The translations under genes were made by a program, and so were the position numbers. A stretch of DNA of 64,000 nt, from positions 1 through 64,000 of the forward strand of contig CABJAE010000005.1 in the NCBI GenBank assembly GCA_902363535.1, in the 5' to 3' direction. Shown in pieces: positions 53,539 through 62,773 of the stretch. Source of the stretch: Peptoniphilaceae bacterium. GTDB lineage: Bacteria > Bacillota > Clostridia > Tissierellales > Peptoniphilaceae. A model generated the notes under the pieces. It was not told the origin of the DNA, did no database searches, and saw only the letters and a list, made by a program, of their open reading frames with translations. Positions within the stretch are counted from its first letter, which is position 1. Each line of letters starts with the position of its first letter.

Positions 53539-54771
53539 TTGGATTACAAGCACTTAGAAAAGACGGATCCTGAAATCTATTCGCTGGTACAAAAGGAAAC
53601 CGAGCGGCAACAAAGTCACATCGAGCTCATCGCCTCGGAAAACTTTGTCTCTTACGCCGTCATGGAGGCTATGGGATCGCCACTGACCAATAAATACGCC
53701 GAAGGCCTGCCCGGCGCCCGCTACTACGGCGGCTGCCAAGTGGTGGACGAAGTGGAACAATTGGCCATCGATCGCTTTAAAGCCCTCTACGGTGCCGATC
53801 ACGCCAATGTACAGCCCCATAGCGGCGCCAATGCCAATATGGCCGTGTACTTGGGTCTCTTAAAGCCCGGCGATCGGATCTTGGGCATGAACTTAAGTCA
53901 GGGCGGCCACTTGTCTCACGGAAGCCCGGTGAATATCTCGGGAAAATACTTCGACATCGTGGATTACGGCGTCGATGAAAAGACGGGTCGCATCGACTAC
54001 GACGCCTTTGAAGCAGCGGTAAAGGAATACAAACCGAAGCTCGTTATCGGCGGCGCGTCGGCCTATCCGAGAAAGATCGACTTTAAGCGCATGGCGGAGG
54101 TCGTGAAGGCGAGCGGTGCCTACTTTATGGTGGACATGGCCCACATTGCCGGCCTCGTGGCCACGGGCTATCACGAAAATCCTGTGCCCTACGCCGACGT
54201 GGTAACCACCACCACCCATAAGACTCTCAGGGGCCCCAGAGGCGGCGCCATTCTTTGCACGGAAGAATTGCACAAAACCATCGACAAGGCCGTGTTCCCC
54301 GGACTGCAAGGCGGCCCCTTGGAACACGTAATCGCGGCAAAAGCCGTGGCCTTCCACGAAGCGGCGCAACCGGATTTCAAGGTGTACTGCAAGCAAATCA
54401 TCGACAACGCCAAGGCCATGGAAAAAGTGTTCTTGGAACAAGGCGTGGATTTGGTTTCCGGCGGTACGGACAATCACCTGTTGCTCTTGGACCTTCGTTC
54501 CCTGAAGTTAACGGGTAAAGAGGCTGAAAAGTTGTTAAACGACAGCGGCCTCGCCACAAATAAAAACATGATCCCCTACGATCCCGAATCGCCCATGGTG
54601 ACCAGCGGCATTCGCATCGGCACCCCGGCCATGACGACCTTGGGCGCGAAAGAAGAAGACGCGGCCTATGTGGCGCAAATCATGGTGGATCTCTTGAAAA
54701 AAGAAATTACGGAAGACCAAGCAAAAGACCGCGTGCGGATTTTTTGCGAAAAATTTCCTCTGTACAAATAA
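53539..54771 (+). CDS. glyA: Serine hydroxymethyltransferase
   Basis: A 410-aa PLP enzyme that interconverts serine and glycine with tetrahydrofolate. It has [47 protein letters not shown], the PLP-lysine region [14 protein letters not shown] (Lys about 227) and [10 protein letters not shown]. Length and motifs are complete. TTG 53539 follows AAGGGGCAAGG. A terminator follows, so it ends the operon that started upstream of msrA or pepD. Confidence 0.95.
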   Translation: MDYKHLEKTDPEIYSLVQKETERQQSHIELIASENFVSYAVMEAMGSPLTNKYAEGLPGARYYGGCQVVDEVEQLAIDRFKALYGADHANVQPHSGANANMAVYLGLLKPGDRILGMNLSQGGHLSHGSPVNISGKYFDIVDYGVDEKTGRIDYDAFEAAVKEYKPKLVIGGASAYPRKIDFKRMAEVVKASGAYFMVDMAHIAGLVATGYHENPVPYADVVTTTTHKTLRGPRGGAILCTEELHKTIDKAVFPGLQGGPLEHVIAAKAVAFHEAAQPDFKVYCKQIIDNAKAMEKVFLEQGVDLVSGGTDNHLLLLDLRSLKLTGKEAEKLLNDSGLATNKNMIPYDPESPMVTSGIRIGTPAMTTLGAKEEDAAYVAQIMVDLLKKEITEDQAKDRVRIFCEKFPLYK

Positions 54772-54777
54772 AGCGGG

Positions 54778-54799
54778 AAGGACTCGAAAGAGTCCTTTT
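54778..54799 (+). terminator. Terminator of glyA
   Basis: Perfect stem AAGGACTC/GAGTCCTT with loop GAAA and TTTT after it. Confidence 0.9.
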
Positions 54800-54822
54800 C
54801 TATTACGGCCATAGGAGGCGCC

Positions 54823-56166
54823 ATGAACCCTTATGAAATCGACATCGTTCATAAAGCATTAAATACCATTCGCTCTGTCGATCCCGGGTCCATCGGCGAA
54901 GAGTTGGAAATCGAAGCCGGCGACCGATTGATCGCCATTAACGACAACGAGGTGAGGGATGTCATCGACTATCGCTACGAATCGGCCAACGAATACATCA
55001 CCCTCACCATCGAAAAGAAAGACGGCGAACTGATTCTCTACGACATTGAAAAAGACGTGGAGGAGCCTATCGGACTCAATTTCGTCACGCCGCTTTTGGA
55101 CACGCAAAAGACCTGCTCCAATCGCTGCCTCTTTTGCTTTATCGACCAGATGCCGCCGAATATGCGCGACAGCCTCTACATTAAAGACGACGACTCCAGG
55201 CTCTCTTTTCTTCAGGGCAATTACATTACCCTTACCAATATAAAAAAAGAAGATTTCGATCGCATGATCGCCTATGGCCTGAGCCCCATCAATGTGTCGG
55301 TGCATACGACCAATCCCGAGCTCCGGGTGGAGCTGTTAAAGAATCCGTCGGCGGGAAAGATTATGGAGGACATGAAGCGCCTGGCCCATGCGGGCATCGT
55401 CATGAACGCGCAAATCGTGCTGCTCCCCGGTGTGAACGACGGGGAGGAACTGAAGCGCACCTTGAGGGACTTGGCGTCTCTCATGCCCCAAGTAGCCTCT
55501 GTGGCCATGGTGCCCGTGGGGCTATCCAAGTATCGGGACCATTTGCCGAAGCTTTCCCCCTACACGAAGGATCAGGCGCGGGAAGTGATCGCCATCGCCG
55601 AGGCCTTTGCGGAGGAGATGCGAAAAATCTGCGGTCGCCATTGGGTCTACGCCTCCGATGAGTTTTACCTCATCGCCGAAAAGGATATGCCCGAGGCGGA
55701 TTTCTACGACGGCTACCCGCAGTACGAAAACGGCGTGGGGCTTATGCGCTCCTTCTACGAAGAATTCAAAGAAGCCCTGGATCGGGCGGAAGGGACGTAT
55801 CGTTCCAAAATCACTTTAGCCACGGGAGAGTATGCGGCGCCTTTGTTTGAAGAACTGGCCCATATGATTCACGAAAAATTCCCCGGCATTCAATGCGACG
55901 TGGTTACCATAAAGAACGACTTTTTCGGCGACACGGTAAAAGTGGCGGGGCTCTTGACGGCGGAGGACGTAGTCCGTCAATTGAAAGGTAAAATCCACGA
56001 TGCTATAATGTTACCTATGTCAATGTTTCGAAGCGACCGTGCCATCACTTTGGACGATGTAACGGTGGAAGCTTTGGAAAAAGAATTAGGTGCGAAGATT
56101 ATAACCGTAAGCAACAACGGTGCGGAATTTTTAGAAAAATGTTTGGAGGTGCGTCCTGTTGAATAG
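54823..56166 (+). CDS. DUF512 radical SAM-like protein with PDZ domain
   Basis: A 447-aa protein. An N-terminal PDZ-like domain (about 1-70, GEELEIEAGDRLIAINDN) precedes a radical SAM domain with CSNRCLFCFIDQMP (about 98-111, CxxxCxxC). The C-terminal DUF512 part (about 230-440) contains the WVYASDEFYLIAE stretch. Its reaction is unknown. It lies just before der, as in many Clostridia, and overlaps it by 8 bp. ATG 54823 follows AGGAGGCGCC. Confidence 0.9.
   Translation: MNPYEIDIVHKALNTIRSVDPGSIGEELEIEAGDRLIAINDNEVRDVIDYRYESANEYITLTIEKKDGELILYDIEKDVEEPIGLNFVTPLLDTQKTCSNRCLFCFIDQMPPNMRDSLYIKDDDSRLSFLQGNYITLTNIKKEDFDRMIAYGLSPINVSVHTTNPELRVELLKNPSAGKIMEDMKRLAHAGIVMNAQIVLLPGVNDGEELKRTLRDLASLMPQVASVAMVPVGLSKYRDHLPKLSPYTKDQAREVIAIAEAFAEEMRKICGRHWVYASDEFYLIAEKDMPEADFYDGYPQYENGVGLMRSFYEEFKEALDRAEGTYRSKITLATGEYAAPLFEELAHMIHEKFPGIQCDVVTIKNDFFGDTVKVAGLLTAEDVVRQLKGKIHDAIMLPMSMFRSDRAITLDDVTVEALEKELGAKIITVSNNGAEFLEKCLEVRPVE
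56001..56009 (+). promoter_or_regulatory. Possible internal promoter before der
   Basis: TGC then TATAAT inside the DUF512 gene, 150 bp before the der start. It matches the extended -10 type seen elsewhere in this window, but it is inside coding DNA and may be chance. Confidence 0.3.
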
Positions 56167-57466
56167 ACCGGTCGTCTGTATATTGGGTCGCCCCAATGTG
56201 GGCAAAAGTACCTTATTTAATGTGCTGACGCGCTCGAAAATATCCATTACCGAGGATACGCCGGGCGTGACGCGAGACAGAATCTATGCCAAGGCTACGT
56301 GGCTCGATCATGAATTTACTTTAATCGATACGGGCGGGCTGGATCCCTCCAGCGACGAGACCTTTATGCCTGAGATCATGGCCCAGGCGGAAGTGGCCGT
56401 GGAAAATGCGCAAATCATTTTGTTTGTCGTCGACGGAAAAGAAGGCCTGACTACCGTGGATCGGGAAGTGGCCGCCTACATTCGAAAGAGCGGAAAAGAA
56501 GCCCTTCTCGTCGTCAATAAAATGGATGCCAAGGAATCGGAAGACCATCGCTACGATTTTTACGAGTTGGGCTTAGGCGAGCCCTACACAATCAGCGCCG
56601 AGCAGTCCCGGGGCATCGGCGATTTGCTGGACGCCACGGTGGCCTCCTTTCCAAAGGTGGAAGAAGATGATTTCCGCGACGAAATTAAAGTGGCCTTTAT
56701 CGGAAAACCCAATGCGGGAAAATCATCCCTGGTGAACCGCATTTTAGGGGAAGAGCGCTCCATCGTAACGAACATTCCCGGTACGACTCGGGACTCCATT
56801 CACTCCTTCTTCGAATACGAAGACACGGACTACGTGCTCATCGACACGGCGGGCCTTCGAAAGCGCAAAAAAATCAACGAAAAAGTGGAACGCTACTCCG
56901 TGGTGCGCACTTTAAGAAGCATCGAGCTGGCCGACGTGTGCGTGCTTTTAATCGACGCCACGGAAGGGGTCAGCGAGCAGGATTCGAAGATCGCAGGCTA
57001 CGCCCACGACAACAACAAGGCCATGATTATCGCCGTGAACAAGTGGGATGCCATCGAAAAAGAAACCCGCACCATGAAGCAATTCGAAGAGGCCATTCGC
57101 ATGGAGCTGCCCTTTTTAAACTACGCGCCCATGATTTTCATCTCGGCCCTGACAGGTTCTCGCGTGGAAAAATTGTTGAACATGATTCACGTGGTCAATA
57201 ACAATTACTCCCTCAGGATTCAAACCGGGGTCTTAAACGACATTATGAACCGGGCCGTCTTAATGAATCAGCCCCCTTCGGATAAGGGCAAGCGCGGGAA
57301 GCTTTACTACGCGAGCCAAGTCTCGGCCAGACCGCCGAAAATCGTGCTGTCCGTCAACGACAAGGAACTTTTCCACTTCACCTATTTGCGTTATTTGGAA
57401 AATCAAATTCGCGCGGCCTATCGCTTCGACGGCGTACCCATTATTATGGAGTTGAGGAATCGATGA
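56159..57466 (+). CDS. der: Ribosome assembly GTPase Der (EngA)
   Basis: A 435-aa essential GTPase for 50S assembly. Two G domains are in tandem: the first with GRPNVGKST (about 9-17), DTPGVTRD, DTGG and NKMD; the second (about 178-345) with GKPNAGKSSL, GTTRDS, DTAGLRKRKK and NKWD. A C-terminal KH-like domain (about 350-435) ends the protein. TTG 56159 is preceded by TTGGAGGTG. It overlaps plsY by 4 bp. Confidence 0.96.
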   Translation: MNRPVVCILGRPNVGKSTLFNVLTRSKISITEDTPGVTRDRIYAKATWLDHEFTLIDTGGLDPSSDETFMPEIMAQAEVAVENAQIILFVVDGKEGLTTVDREVAAYIRKSGKEALLVVNKMDAKESEDHRYDFYELGLGEPYTISAEQSRGIGDLLDATVASFPKVEEDDFRDEIKVAFIGKPNAGKSSLVNRILGEERSIVTNIPGTTRDSIHSFFEYEDTDYVLIDTAGLRKRKKINEKVERYSVVRTLRSIELADVCVLLIDATEGVSEQDSKIAGYAHDNNKAMIIAVNKWDAIEKETRTMKQFEEAIRMELPFLNYAPMIFISALTGSRVEKLLNMIHVVNNNYSLRIQTGVLNDIMNRAVLMNQPPSDKGKRGKLYYASQVSARPPKIVLSVNDKELFHFTYLRYLENQIRAAYRFDGVPIIMELRNR

Positions 57467-58047
57467 AGACGCTCCTCGTATTTTTCGCCTGCTACTTGGT
57501 GGGTTCTGTTTCCGGTGCTTATATTTTAAGCCGCGTGTTTTTCCACAAAGACATTCGCGACGAAGGAAGCGGCAATGCCGGCACCACCAATGCCGTGCGG
57601 GTCATGGGGAAGAAGCTGGGCTACACCACGTTCGCCATCGACGTATTAAAAGGCGTGGTGGCCATGGCTTTACTCGCGCCCATGTTGGACGAATCCATAC
57701 GGCTTTTCGCCGCCCTTTTCGTCGTTCTGGGCCACGACTTTCCCTTTTATCTGGGTTTTCGCGGCGGCAAAGGCATTGCCACAACCTTCGGCTCCTATAC
57801 GACGCTTGAGCCTCTATGGGGAGGCGTAGCGGCCGTGGCCGGCGTCATCGCAGCGAAGCTCACCAAATACGTGAGCGTCGGGTCCTTGACCTTTCTCAGC
57901 CTGAGTAGTGCGGCCATGCTTATAAAATACGGAAGCATCGGCTACAATCGCTGGGCGATTCTCGCCCTGTGGCTTATGGGCTTTATTCGCCATAAAGACA
58001 ATTTGATTCGCTTGAAAGAAGGCAGAGAAAACAAGATCGGAGGTTGA
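57463..58047 (+). CDS. plsY: Glycerol-3-phosphate acyltransferase PlsY
   Basis: A 194-aa membrane enzyme that moves an acyl group from acyl-phosphate to glycerol 3-phosphate, the first step of phospholipid synthesis. Five membrane segments are seen. The loops carry DEGSGNAGTTNAVRVMG (about 33-49) and GHDFPFYLGFRGGKGIAT (about 88-105), the known catalytic motifs. It overlaps der by 4 bp and leads to gpsA, whose product supplies its substrate. Confidence 0.95.
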   Translation: MKTLLVFFACYLVGSVSGAYILSRVFFHKDIRDEGSGNAGTTNAVRVMGKKLGYTTFAIDVLKGVVAMALLAPMLDESIRLFAALFVVLGHDFPFYLGFRGGKGIATTFGSYTTLEPLWGGVAAVAGVIAAKLTKYVSVGSLTFLSLSSAAMLIKYGSIGYNRWAILALWLMGFIRHKDNLIRLKEGRENKIGG

Positions 58048-58051
58048 TTCG

Positions 58052-59056
58052 GTGAAGATCGGAATTTTAGGTTGCGGCAGTTGGGGCAGCGCCATTGCCA
58101 ATCTCTTGGCCCGCATCGGCCACGAGGTGCATATGTACACACGCAACGAAAAACAATACGCGCGGATTCAATCGGTGGGGGACAATCCCGGCTATTTAGA
58201 GGATTTCACCTTCGATCCGTCCATTCAGGTGCACCTTTCTGTGGAAGAAACCATCGACGGTGCCGACGGCATCGTCTTGGCCGTGCCCACAGGGGCGGTG
58301 CGCTCCACCATGGAAGCCGTGGCTCGGGCGGGATCGAAAGCCCCGGTCATTAATCTGGCCAAGGGATTGGAACAGGGAAGCCATCTGCGCCTCTCTCAGG
58401 TGGCCAAAGAAATCCTGCCCGATTCGCCCTACATCGTCTTATCCGGGCCTTCCCATGCGGAAGAGGTGGCGAAATTCATGCCCACCACCGTCTTGGTCTG
58501 CGCCGAAGACGAAAAACACGCCCTGTGGGCCCAAGACTTATTTACTTACGACAGCTTCCGCGTCTACGTTCAAGATGATATGATCGGCGTGGAAATCGGA
58601 GGCGCATTAAAAAATATTATCGCCCTCGGCGCCGGTCTTTCCGATGGTCTGGGCTACGGCGACAATGCCAAGGCCGCCTTGATGACCCGGGGCCTTACGG
58701 AAATTCAGCGTTTAGGCATCGCCCTCGGCGCAAAGCCAATTACCTTTCAGGGCCTTTCCGGAATCGGCGATTTAATCGTCACTTGCACCAGCGTGCACAG
58801 CCGCAATTGGCGCTTCGGCAACCTCATCGGCAAGGGCACGGATCCCGATGCCGCCATCGAAAAAGTGGGCATGGTGGTGGAAGGGTATAAAACCACGAAG
58901 GCCTGCTACGAACTCTCTCGGGAGCTTGGCATCGAAATGCCCATTACCGAAAAACTCTACGACGTCTTGTACCGCGGCGCCGATCCCGGGCAGGCCGTGT
59001 CGGATCTCATGCAGCGGCCCAATAAACACGAAAACGAGAAGATATTTTTACTATGA
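58052..59056 (+). CDS. gpsA: Glycerol-3-phosphate dehydrogenase [NAD(P)+]
   Basis: A 334-aa enzyme that makes glycerol 3-phosphate from dihydroxyacetone phosphate. The Rossmann motif is ILGCGSWGSAIANLLA (4-19). The conserved LSGPSHAEEVAK, the catalytic Lys in GALKNIIALGAGLSDG (about 190) and GLSGIGDLIVTCTS are present. GTG 58052 follows GGAGGTTGATTC. It overlaps the next gene by 4 bp. Confidence 0.95.
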   Translation: MKIGILGCGSWGSAIANLLARIGHEVHMYTRNEKQYARIQSVGDNPGYLEDFTFDPSIQVHLSVEETIDGADGIVLAVPTGAVRSTMEAVARAGSKAPVINLAKGLEQGSHLRLSQVAKEILPDSPYIVLSGPSHAEEVAKFMPTTVLVCAEDEKHALWAQDLFTYDSFRVYVQDDMIGVEIGGALKNIIALGAGLSDGLGYGDNAKAALMTRGLTEIQRLGIALGAKPITFQGLSGIGDLIVTCTSVHSRNWRFGNLIGKGTDPDAAIEKVGMVVEGYKTTKACYELSRELGIEMPITEKLYDVLYRGADPGQAVSDLMQRPNKHENEKIFLL

Positions 59057-60345
59057 CTCAAAGTTCGAACGTTCGAAAAAAAATTCGACGGCGGCAGAAC
59101 CGGAAGAAAAAGCGCAGGCGGCTTCTTCTCGTCCTCCTTCTGTTGTTGATTTTAGCAGGCGGTGGCTACTCCGTTTATTACCGCCTGGTTTGTGCGCCTA
59201 AAACGGAGCAGCCCCAAGAGGTGTGTTTTCGCGACGTGGTCCGCGGCGACGGCTACCTGCTTTTTGACGAAGAGACGATCTTCACAAAGGCGAGCGGCAC
59301 CGCCGTTTACAATGTGCGGGAAGGAAAGAAGGTGCCAAAGGGTTTTCGCGTGGCGGATATTAATGTCATGAACGACAATTCCAAGGTGAAGGACCAGCTT
59401 ATTCGAATTCAGGCAGCCATCGACTTTAAAAACGACCGCACCTCGGAAAAATCCAAGGACAGGATCAACGAAGAAGACGAAAATGTCATTCGAAACATTC
59501 AGCGCTTCATTCGCGACGAGGATTACGAAAAACTGATTTCCTCCATTAATACCTTGGATTTAAGCACGAAACATACGGTGAATGTGTCGGAACTCAACGA
59601 GTTGTTGAAACTTTCCATTCCCGAGTTGGAAGAGAAAAAAGATCGGCTCACTCGCCGCATTGCCTCTACCAGTGCCGATTACGTGGCCCCTTCATCGGGG
59701 ATCGTAAGCTACACTTTCGACGACTTTAAAAAAGAGCTGTCCCTGGAGAATGACGACGATACCTTTACCGCAGCCTATTTGAGCGGAGTGAGCATCGAGC
59801 CTTTGACTCGGGGGGAAAATCAGGTAAAAGAAGGCAGGGCCTTTTTCCGTACCATCAGCGACACGGCCTATAAAATTGCCTTGCCTGTGGACGACGCGCG
59901 ATTGGTAAAAGACGAAATGGGAAAAATGGTGACGGTTAGAATCGGAAAAGTCGTCACCGAAGCGCGGGTGGAATCCGTAGTAGGCGACGACGATTCGCCT
60001 GTGGTGATTTTAAGCCTGCAAGATAAACTGCAGGAAGTCTATCGACCCCGGAAGCAAAAGACCACCATTATAAAAAGCGAATCCCCGGCCCTGAAGATTC
60101 CAACCACGGCCATCGTCAAAGGAAAACACGGCGAAAAAGGCGTCTACGTCGATGCCGTGCGCCGATTCGTCACCTTTGTGCCGGTGGAGGTCCTGTCGAT
60201 TCGTGACAAAGCCGCCTACATCAGCATGGGCGACGACAAAGGCATGATTAAAAACAAAAAAGGCAAAGAAGTGACCACTTTGCGCCCCACCAACGAAGTC
60301 ATCGTGGAGCCGAAGAAGGTCCGAAAAGATAAAATTGTGTATTGA
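59053..60345 (+). CDS. HlyD-like membrane fusion protein
   Basis: A 430-aa protein. A very basic N-terminus (KKIRRRQNRKKKRRR) is followed by one membrane segment (about 24-42) and a long extracytoplasmic part. This begins with a beta-barrel/lipoyl-like half (RGDGYLLFDEETIF, then TAVYNVREGKKVPKG), then a helical hairpin (about 110-215), and ends in beta-rich domains. The order fits HlyD/RND adaptor-like proteins. No transporter gene is adjacent. In related genomes a similar gene sits before yggS-sepF, suggesting an envelope or division role. Confidence 0.82.
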   Translation: MTQSSNVRKKIRRRQNRKKKRRRLLLVLLLLLILAGGGYSVYYRLVCAPKTEQPQEVCFRDVVRGDGYLLFDEETIFTKASGTAVYNVREGKKVPKGFRVADINVMNDNSKVKDQLIRIQAAIDFKNDRTSEKSKDRINEEDENVIRNIQRFIRDEDYEKLISSINTLDLSTKHTVNVSELNELLKLSIPELEEKKDRLTRRIASTSADYVAPSSGIVSYTFDDFKKELSLENDDDTFTAAYLSGVSIEPLTRGENQVKEGRAFFRTISDTAYKIALPVDDARLVKDEMGKMVTVRIGKVVTEARVESVVGDDDSPVVILSLQDKLQEVYRPRKQKTTIIKSESPALKIPTTAIVKGKHGEKGVYVDAVRRFVTFVPVEVLSIRDKAAYISMGDDKGMIKNKKGKEVTTLRPTNEVIVEPKKVRKDKIVY

Positions 60346-60360
60346 TAACAGGAGGTGCGT

Positions 60361-61050
60361 ATGTCGACGATTGGCGACGAACTCAAGCGGGTGCGAGAAG
60401 AAATCGAAGAAGCGAGACGCCACAGTTTAACCGGCGAGCCGGTGCAATTGATCGCCGTGACGAAAACCCACGGCGTGGATGTCATCGAAGAAGCATTGAA
60501 ATACGGCGTCACGGATATCGGCGAAAACAAGGTGCAGGAGCTGACGCAAAAAATAGATGCCCTCGGTTCTCGTGTTCGTTATCATATGATTGGAAACTTG
60601 CAGTCAAATAAGGTAAAATATATCTACAATGATGTGGTTTTGATCCATTCACTGGACAGGCCGTCCTTGGCGAAAGAAATTCAAAAACGAGGATGCGAAA
60701 CGGATCACGTCGTCCATTGTCTGTTGGAAGTAAATATCGGCGACGAGGCCTCCAAAGGCGGCTTGGCCTACGATCAGGTTCTGCCTTTTCTGGAATCCAT
60801 CGTCGATTACTCCCATCTAAAAGTCGACGGCTTAATGACCGTCGCGCCCAATGTGGATGACGAGGCTTATTTAAGGAAGCTGTTTCGGAAAATGGTGGCC
60901 TTAAAAGAAGACATCGCCGGACGCCATTACGAAGGTGTCGACATGACTCACTTGTCCATGGGCATGAGCCAAGACTTTCACATCGCCATTGAAGAAGGCG
61001 CAAATATGGTACGCGTAGGCAGTCGCATTTTCGGTGCACGGCATTATTAA
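60361..61050 (+). CDS. yggS: PLP homeostasis protein YggS
   Basis: A 229-aa PLP-binding protein with the alanine-racemase-type barrel only. The PLP-lysine is in LIAVTKTHGVDV (about 36), followed by DIGENKVQELTQK, YHMIGNLQSNKVKYI and a C-terminal LSMGMSQDFHIAIEEGANMVRVGSRIFG. It keeps PLP and amino/keto acid pools balanced. ATG 60361 follows AGGAG with 6-nt spacing. It sits before sepF as usual. Confidence 0.95.
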   Translation: MSTIGDELKRVREEIEEARRHSLTGEPVQLIAVTKTHGVDVIEEALKYGVTDIGENKVQELTQKIDALGSRVRYHMIGNLQSNKVKYIYNDVVLIHSLDRPSLAKEIQKRGCETDHVVHCLLEVNIGDEASKGGLAYDQVLPFLESIVDYSHLKVDGLMTVAPNVDDEAYLRKLFRKMVALKEDIAGRHYEGVDMTHLSMGMSQDFHIAIEEGANMVRVGSRIFGARHY

Positions 61051-61060
61051 GGAGGAAATT

Positions 61061-61531
61061 ATGGCAGATTTTGGTAACAAGTTAAAAAGGGCGTTCGGTT
61101 TCGGTGAAGATTACGAATACGACGACGAATACGATTACGCGGAAGACGACGCATTTCAAACGACGGAAGTGGAACCCATCACCACGACCCATTCGCAAAA
61201 ACCCGTGGCTCCCCGCAGAAAAGACAGCGGCAATGTGTTGAGCATTCAAACGAAAGCCGCCATGGTCATTACGGTGCACGAACCCTTGAGCTACGACGAA
61301 TCGCCGAAGATCGTTGACGACTTAAAGGAAAACAAGGCCGTCGTCTTAAATTTCGAACAACTGGATTTAGACGTGAAGCGGGAAATTTTTGACTTCGTCA
61401 ACGGCGCCCTTTACGCCATCGAAGGCAAGATTCAAAAGGTGAACAAAGACATCTTTATTCTCGCGCCGGCGAACATCGCCATCGACGGGTTAAAAGAAGA
61501 ATTACAAAACTCGGGCATCTTTCCTTGGTAA
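61061..61531 (+). CDS. sepF: Cell division protein SepF
   Basis: A 156-aa protein that bundles FtsZ and ties it to the membrane. The N-terminal amphipathic helix (ADFGNKLKRAFGFG) is followed by an acidic linker (about 17-55) and the SepF core (about 65-152: MVITVHEPLSYDESPKIVDD, VVLNFEQLDLDVKREIFDFV, GALYAIEGKIQKVNKDIFIL). The start ATG 61061 follows AAGGAGG. It overlaps ylmH by 7 bp. Confidence 0.94.
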   Translation: MADFGNKLKRAFGFGEDYEYDDEYDYAEDDAFQTTEVEPITTTHSQKPVAPRRKDSGNVLSIQTKAAMVITVHEPLSYDESPKIVDDLKENKAVVLNFEQLDLDVKREIFDFVNGALYAIEGKIQKVNKDIFILAPANIAIDGLKEELQNSGIFPW

Positions 61532-62301
61532 AGAGCCTTCGGAAGGATGAACTCCTTCGCCACATAAGAGAGCCTGAAAAAATCACTCGGTTGCGCCACG
61601 TTCTCGATCTGCCTGAAATCAGCTCGAGAAATTACAGGGCGACAGCCGGTGATTTTTTAGATCCCTACGAACAGAGCCTGGTGGCTTCCTGGGCTGGTCA
61701 TTTCCCGGATGTGAAGATGACTTTCGAGCCGGCGGGGAACTGGGAGAGGAAGATCCCGGTTTACAAGCCCTTTCCCGTGGAAGAAGAATTTGTCGCGGCC
61801 TTTTACTTAGAAGGCGGCGACTTCGATCACCGGCAAATCCTCGGCTCCCTGTTGGGTATGGGCATCGAGCGTGACAAAATCGGCGACATCGCCCCCACCG
61901 ACGAGGGGGCCTATGTCTTCGTGAAAAAAGAGATCGCGAATTTTATCGCCGTGAATTTCAGAAAAGTCGGCTCTGCGCCCATAAGCCTCAAAGAAATTCC
62001 AACGGCCTCCGTGCCTGAAATCGAAGAGGACTGGATCGTGTCCGCGGCCGTGGTGTCGTCCATGCGCTTAGACGCGGTGGTGCGGGCCGTGACCCACAAG
62101 TCGCGAGACGAAGTAAAGGGTCTCGTGGCCAAGGGCTTGGTGAAAGTAAATTTTAAGCGGGCGGAGAAGACCCACGACACCGTCGAACCCGGTGATCTGA
62201 TTTCCGTGCGGGGATTTGGGCGCATAAAAATTTTAGAGCCCCTCTATGAGACGAAAAAGGGGAAAGTGCGCGTTCAGTACGGAACCTTAAACAGCAGATA
62301 G
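61525..62301 (+). CDS. ylmH: S4-domain RNA-binding protein YlmH
   Basis: A 258-aa RNA-binding protein with an N-terminal mixed domain and a C-terminal S4 domain (about 182-245: SMRLDAVVRAVTHKSRDEVKGLVAKG). Relatives act in ribosome-associated rescue or cell division. TTG 61525 is the only plausible start and overlaps sepF by 7 bp. The usual yggT between sepF and ylmH, and divIVA after it, are absent. Confidence 0.9.
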   Translation: MVKSLRKDELLRHIREPEKITRLRHVLDLPEISSRNYRATAGDFLDPYEQSLVASWAGHFPDVKMTFEPAGNWERKIPVYKPFPVEEEFVAAFYLEGGDFDHRQILGSLLGMGIERDKIGDIAPTDEGAYVFVKKEIANFIAVNFRKVGSAPISLKEIPTASVPEIEEDWIVSAAVVSSMRLDAVVRAVTHKSRDEVKGLVAKGLVKVNFKRAEKTHDTVEPGDLISVRGFGRIKILEPLYETKKGKVRVQYGTLNSR

Positions 62302-62308
62302 GAGCGCT

Positions 62309-62773
62309 ATGGTTACATTCATTATTCTATTACTGATCGCCTTGGACCAGCTGTCCAAACTTGCGGTCTTGCGCCACTTGGCAGGCGGCGGGGAAGTGGA
62401 GATTATCCCGGGCTTTTTTCGCCTGCTCTACGTGGAAAATCGCGGCGCCGCCTTCGGCATTTTGCAGGAAGGCCGGCCCCTTTTTATCGTGATTACCGTC
62501 GCGGTGATCGGCGTTTTGCTCTACGGCATTTACAGAAAGCGGGATGAAGTGAAGGGGGCTTTGCGGGTGGCCTTGGTTTTGATTCTCGCAGGTGCCGTGG
62601 GAAACTTTATCGATCGGCTCCGCCTCCACTTCGTCGTGGACTTTTTGTCCTTCCGCTTCTTCGGCAGAGACTTCGCCGTCTTTAATCTCGCCGATAGTTT
62701 CATCGTCGTGGGCACGATTTTGCTTATGATCCACGTCCTTTTCGGGGATGAGAAAAACAGCCATGCTTCATAA
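62309..62773 (+). CDS. lspA: Lipoprotein signal peptidase
   Basis: A 154-aa aspartic membrane protease that removes signal peptides from prolipoproteins. Four hydrophobic segments are seen, with ENRGAAFGIL (about 35-44) and catalytic Asp residues in GNFIDRLRLHFVVDF and FNLADSFIVVG. ATG 62309 follows AGGAGCGCT. Its end overlaps the rluD start region by 11 bp. Confidence 0.95.
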   Translation: MVTFIILLLIALDQLSKLAVLRHLAGGGEVEIIPGFFRLLYVENRGAAFGILQEGRPLFIVITVAVIGVLLYGIYRKRDEVKGALRVALVLILAGAVGNFIDRLRLHFVVDFLSFRFFGRDFAVFNLADSFIVVGTILLMIHVLFGDEKNSHAS

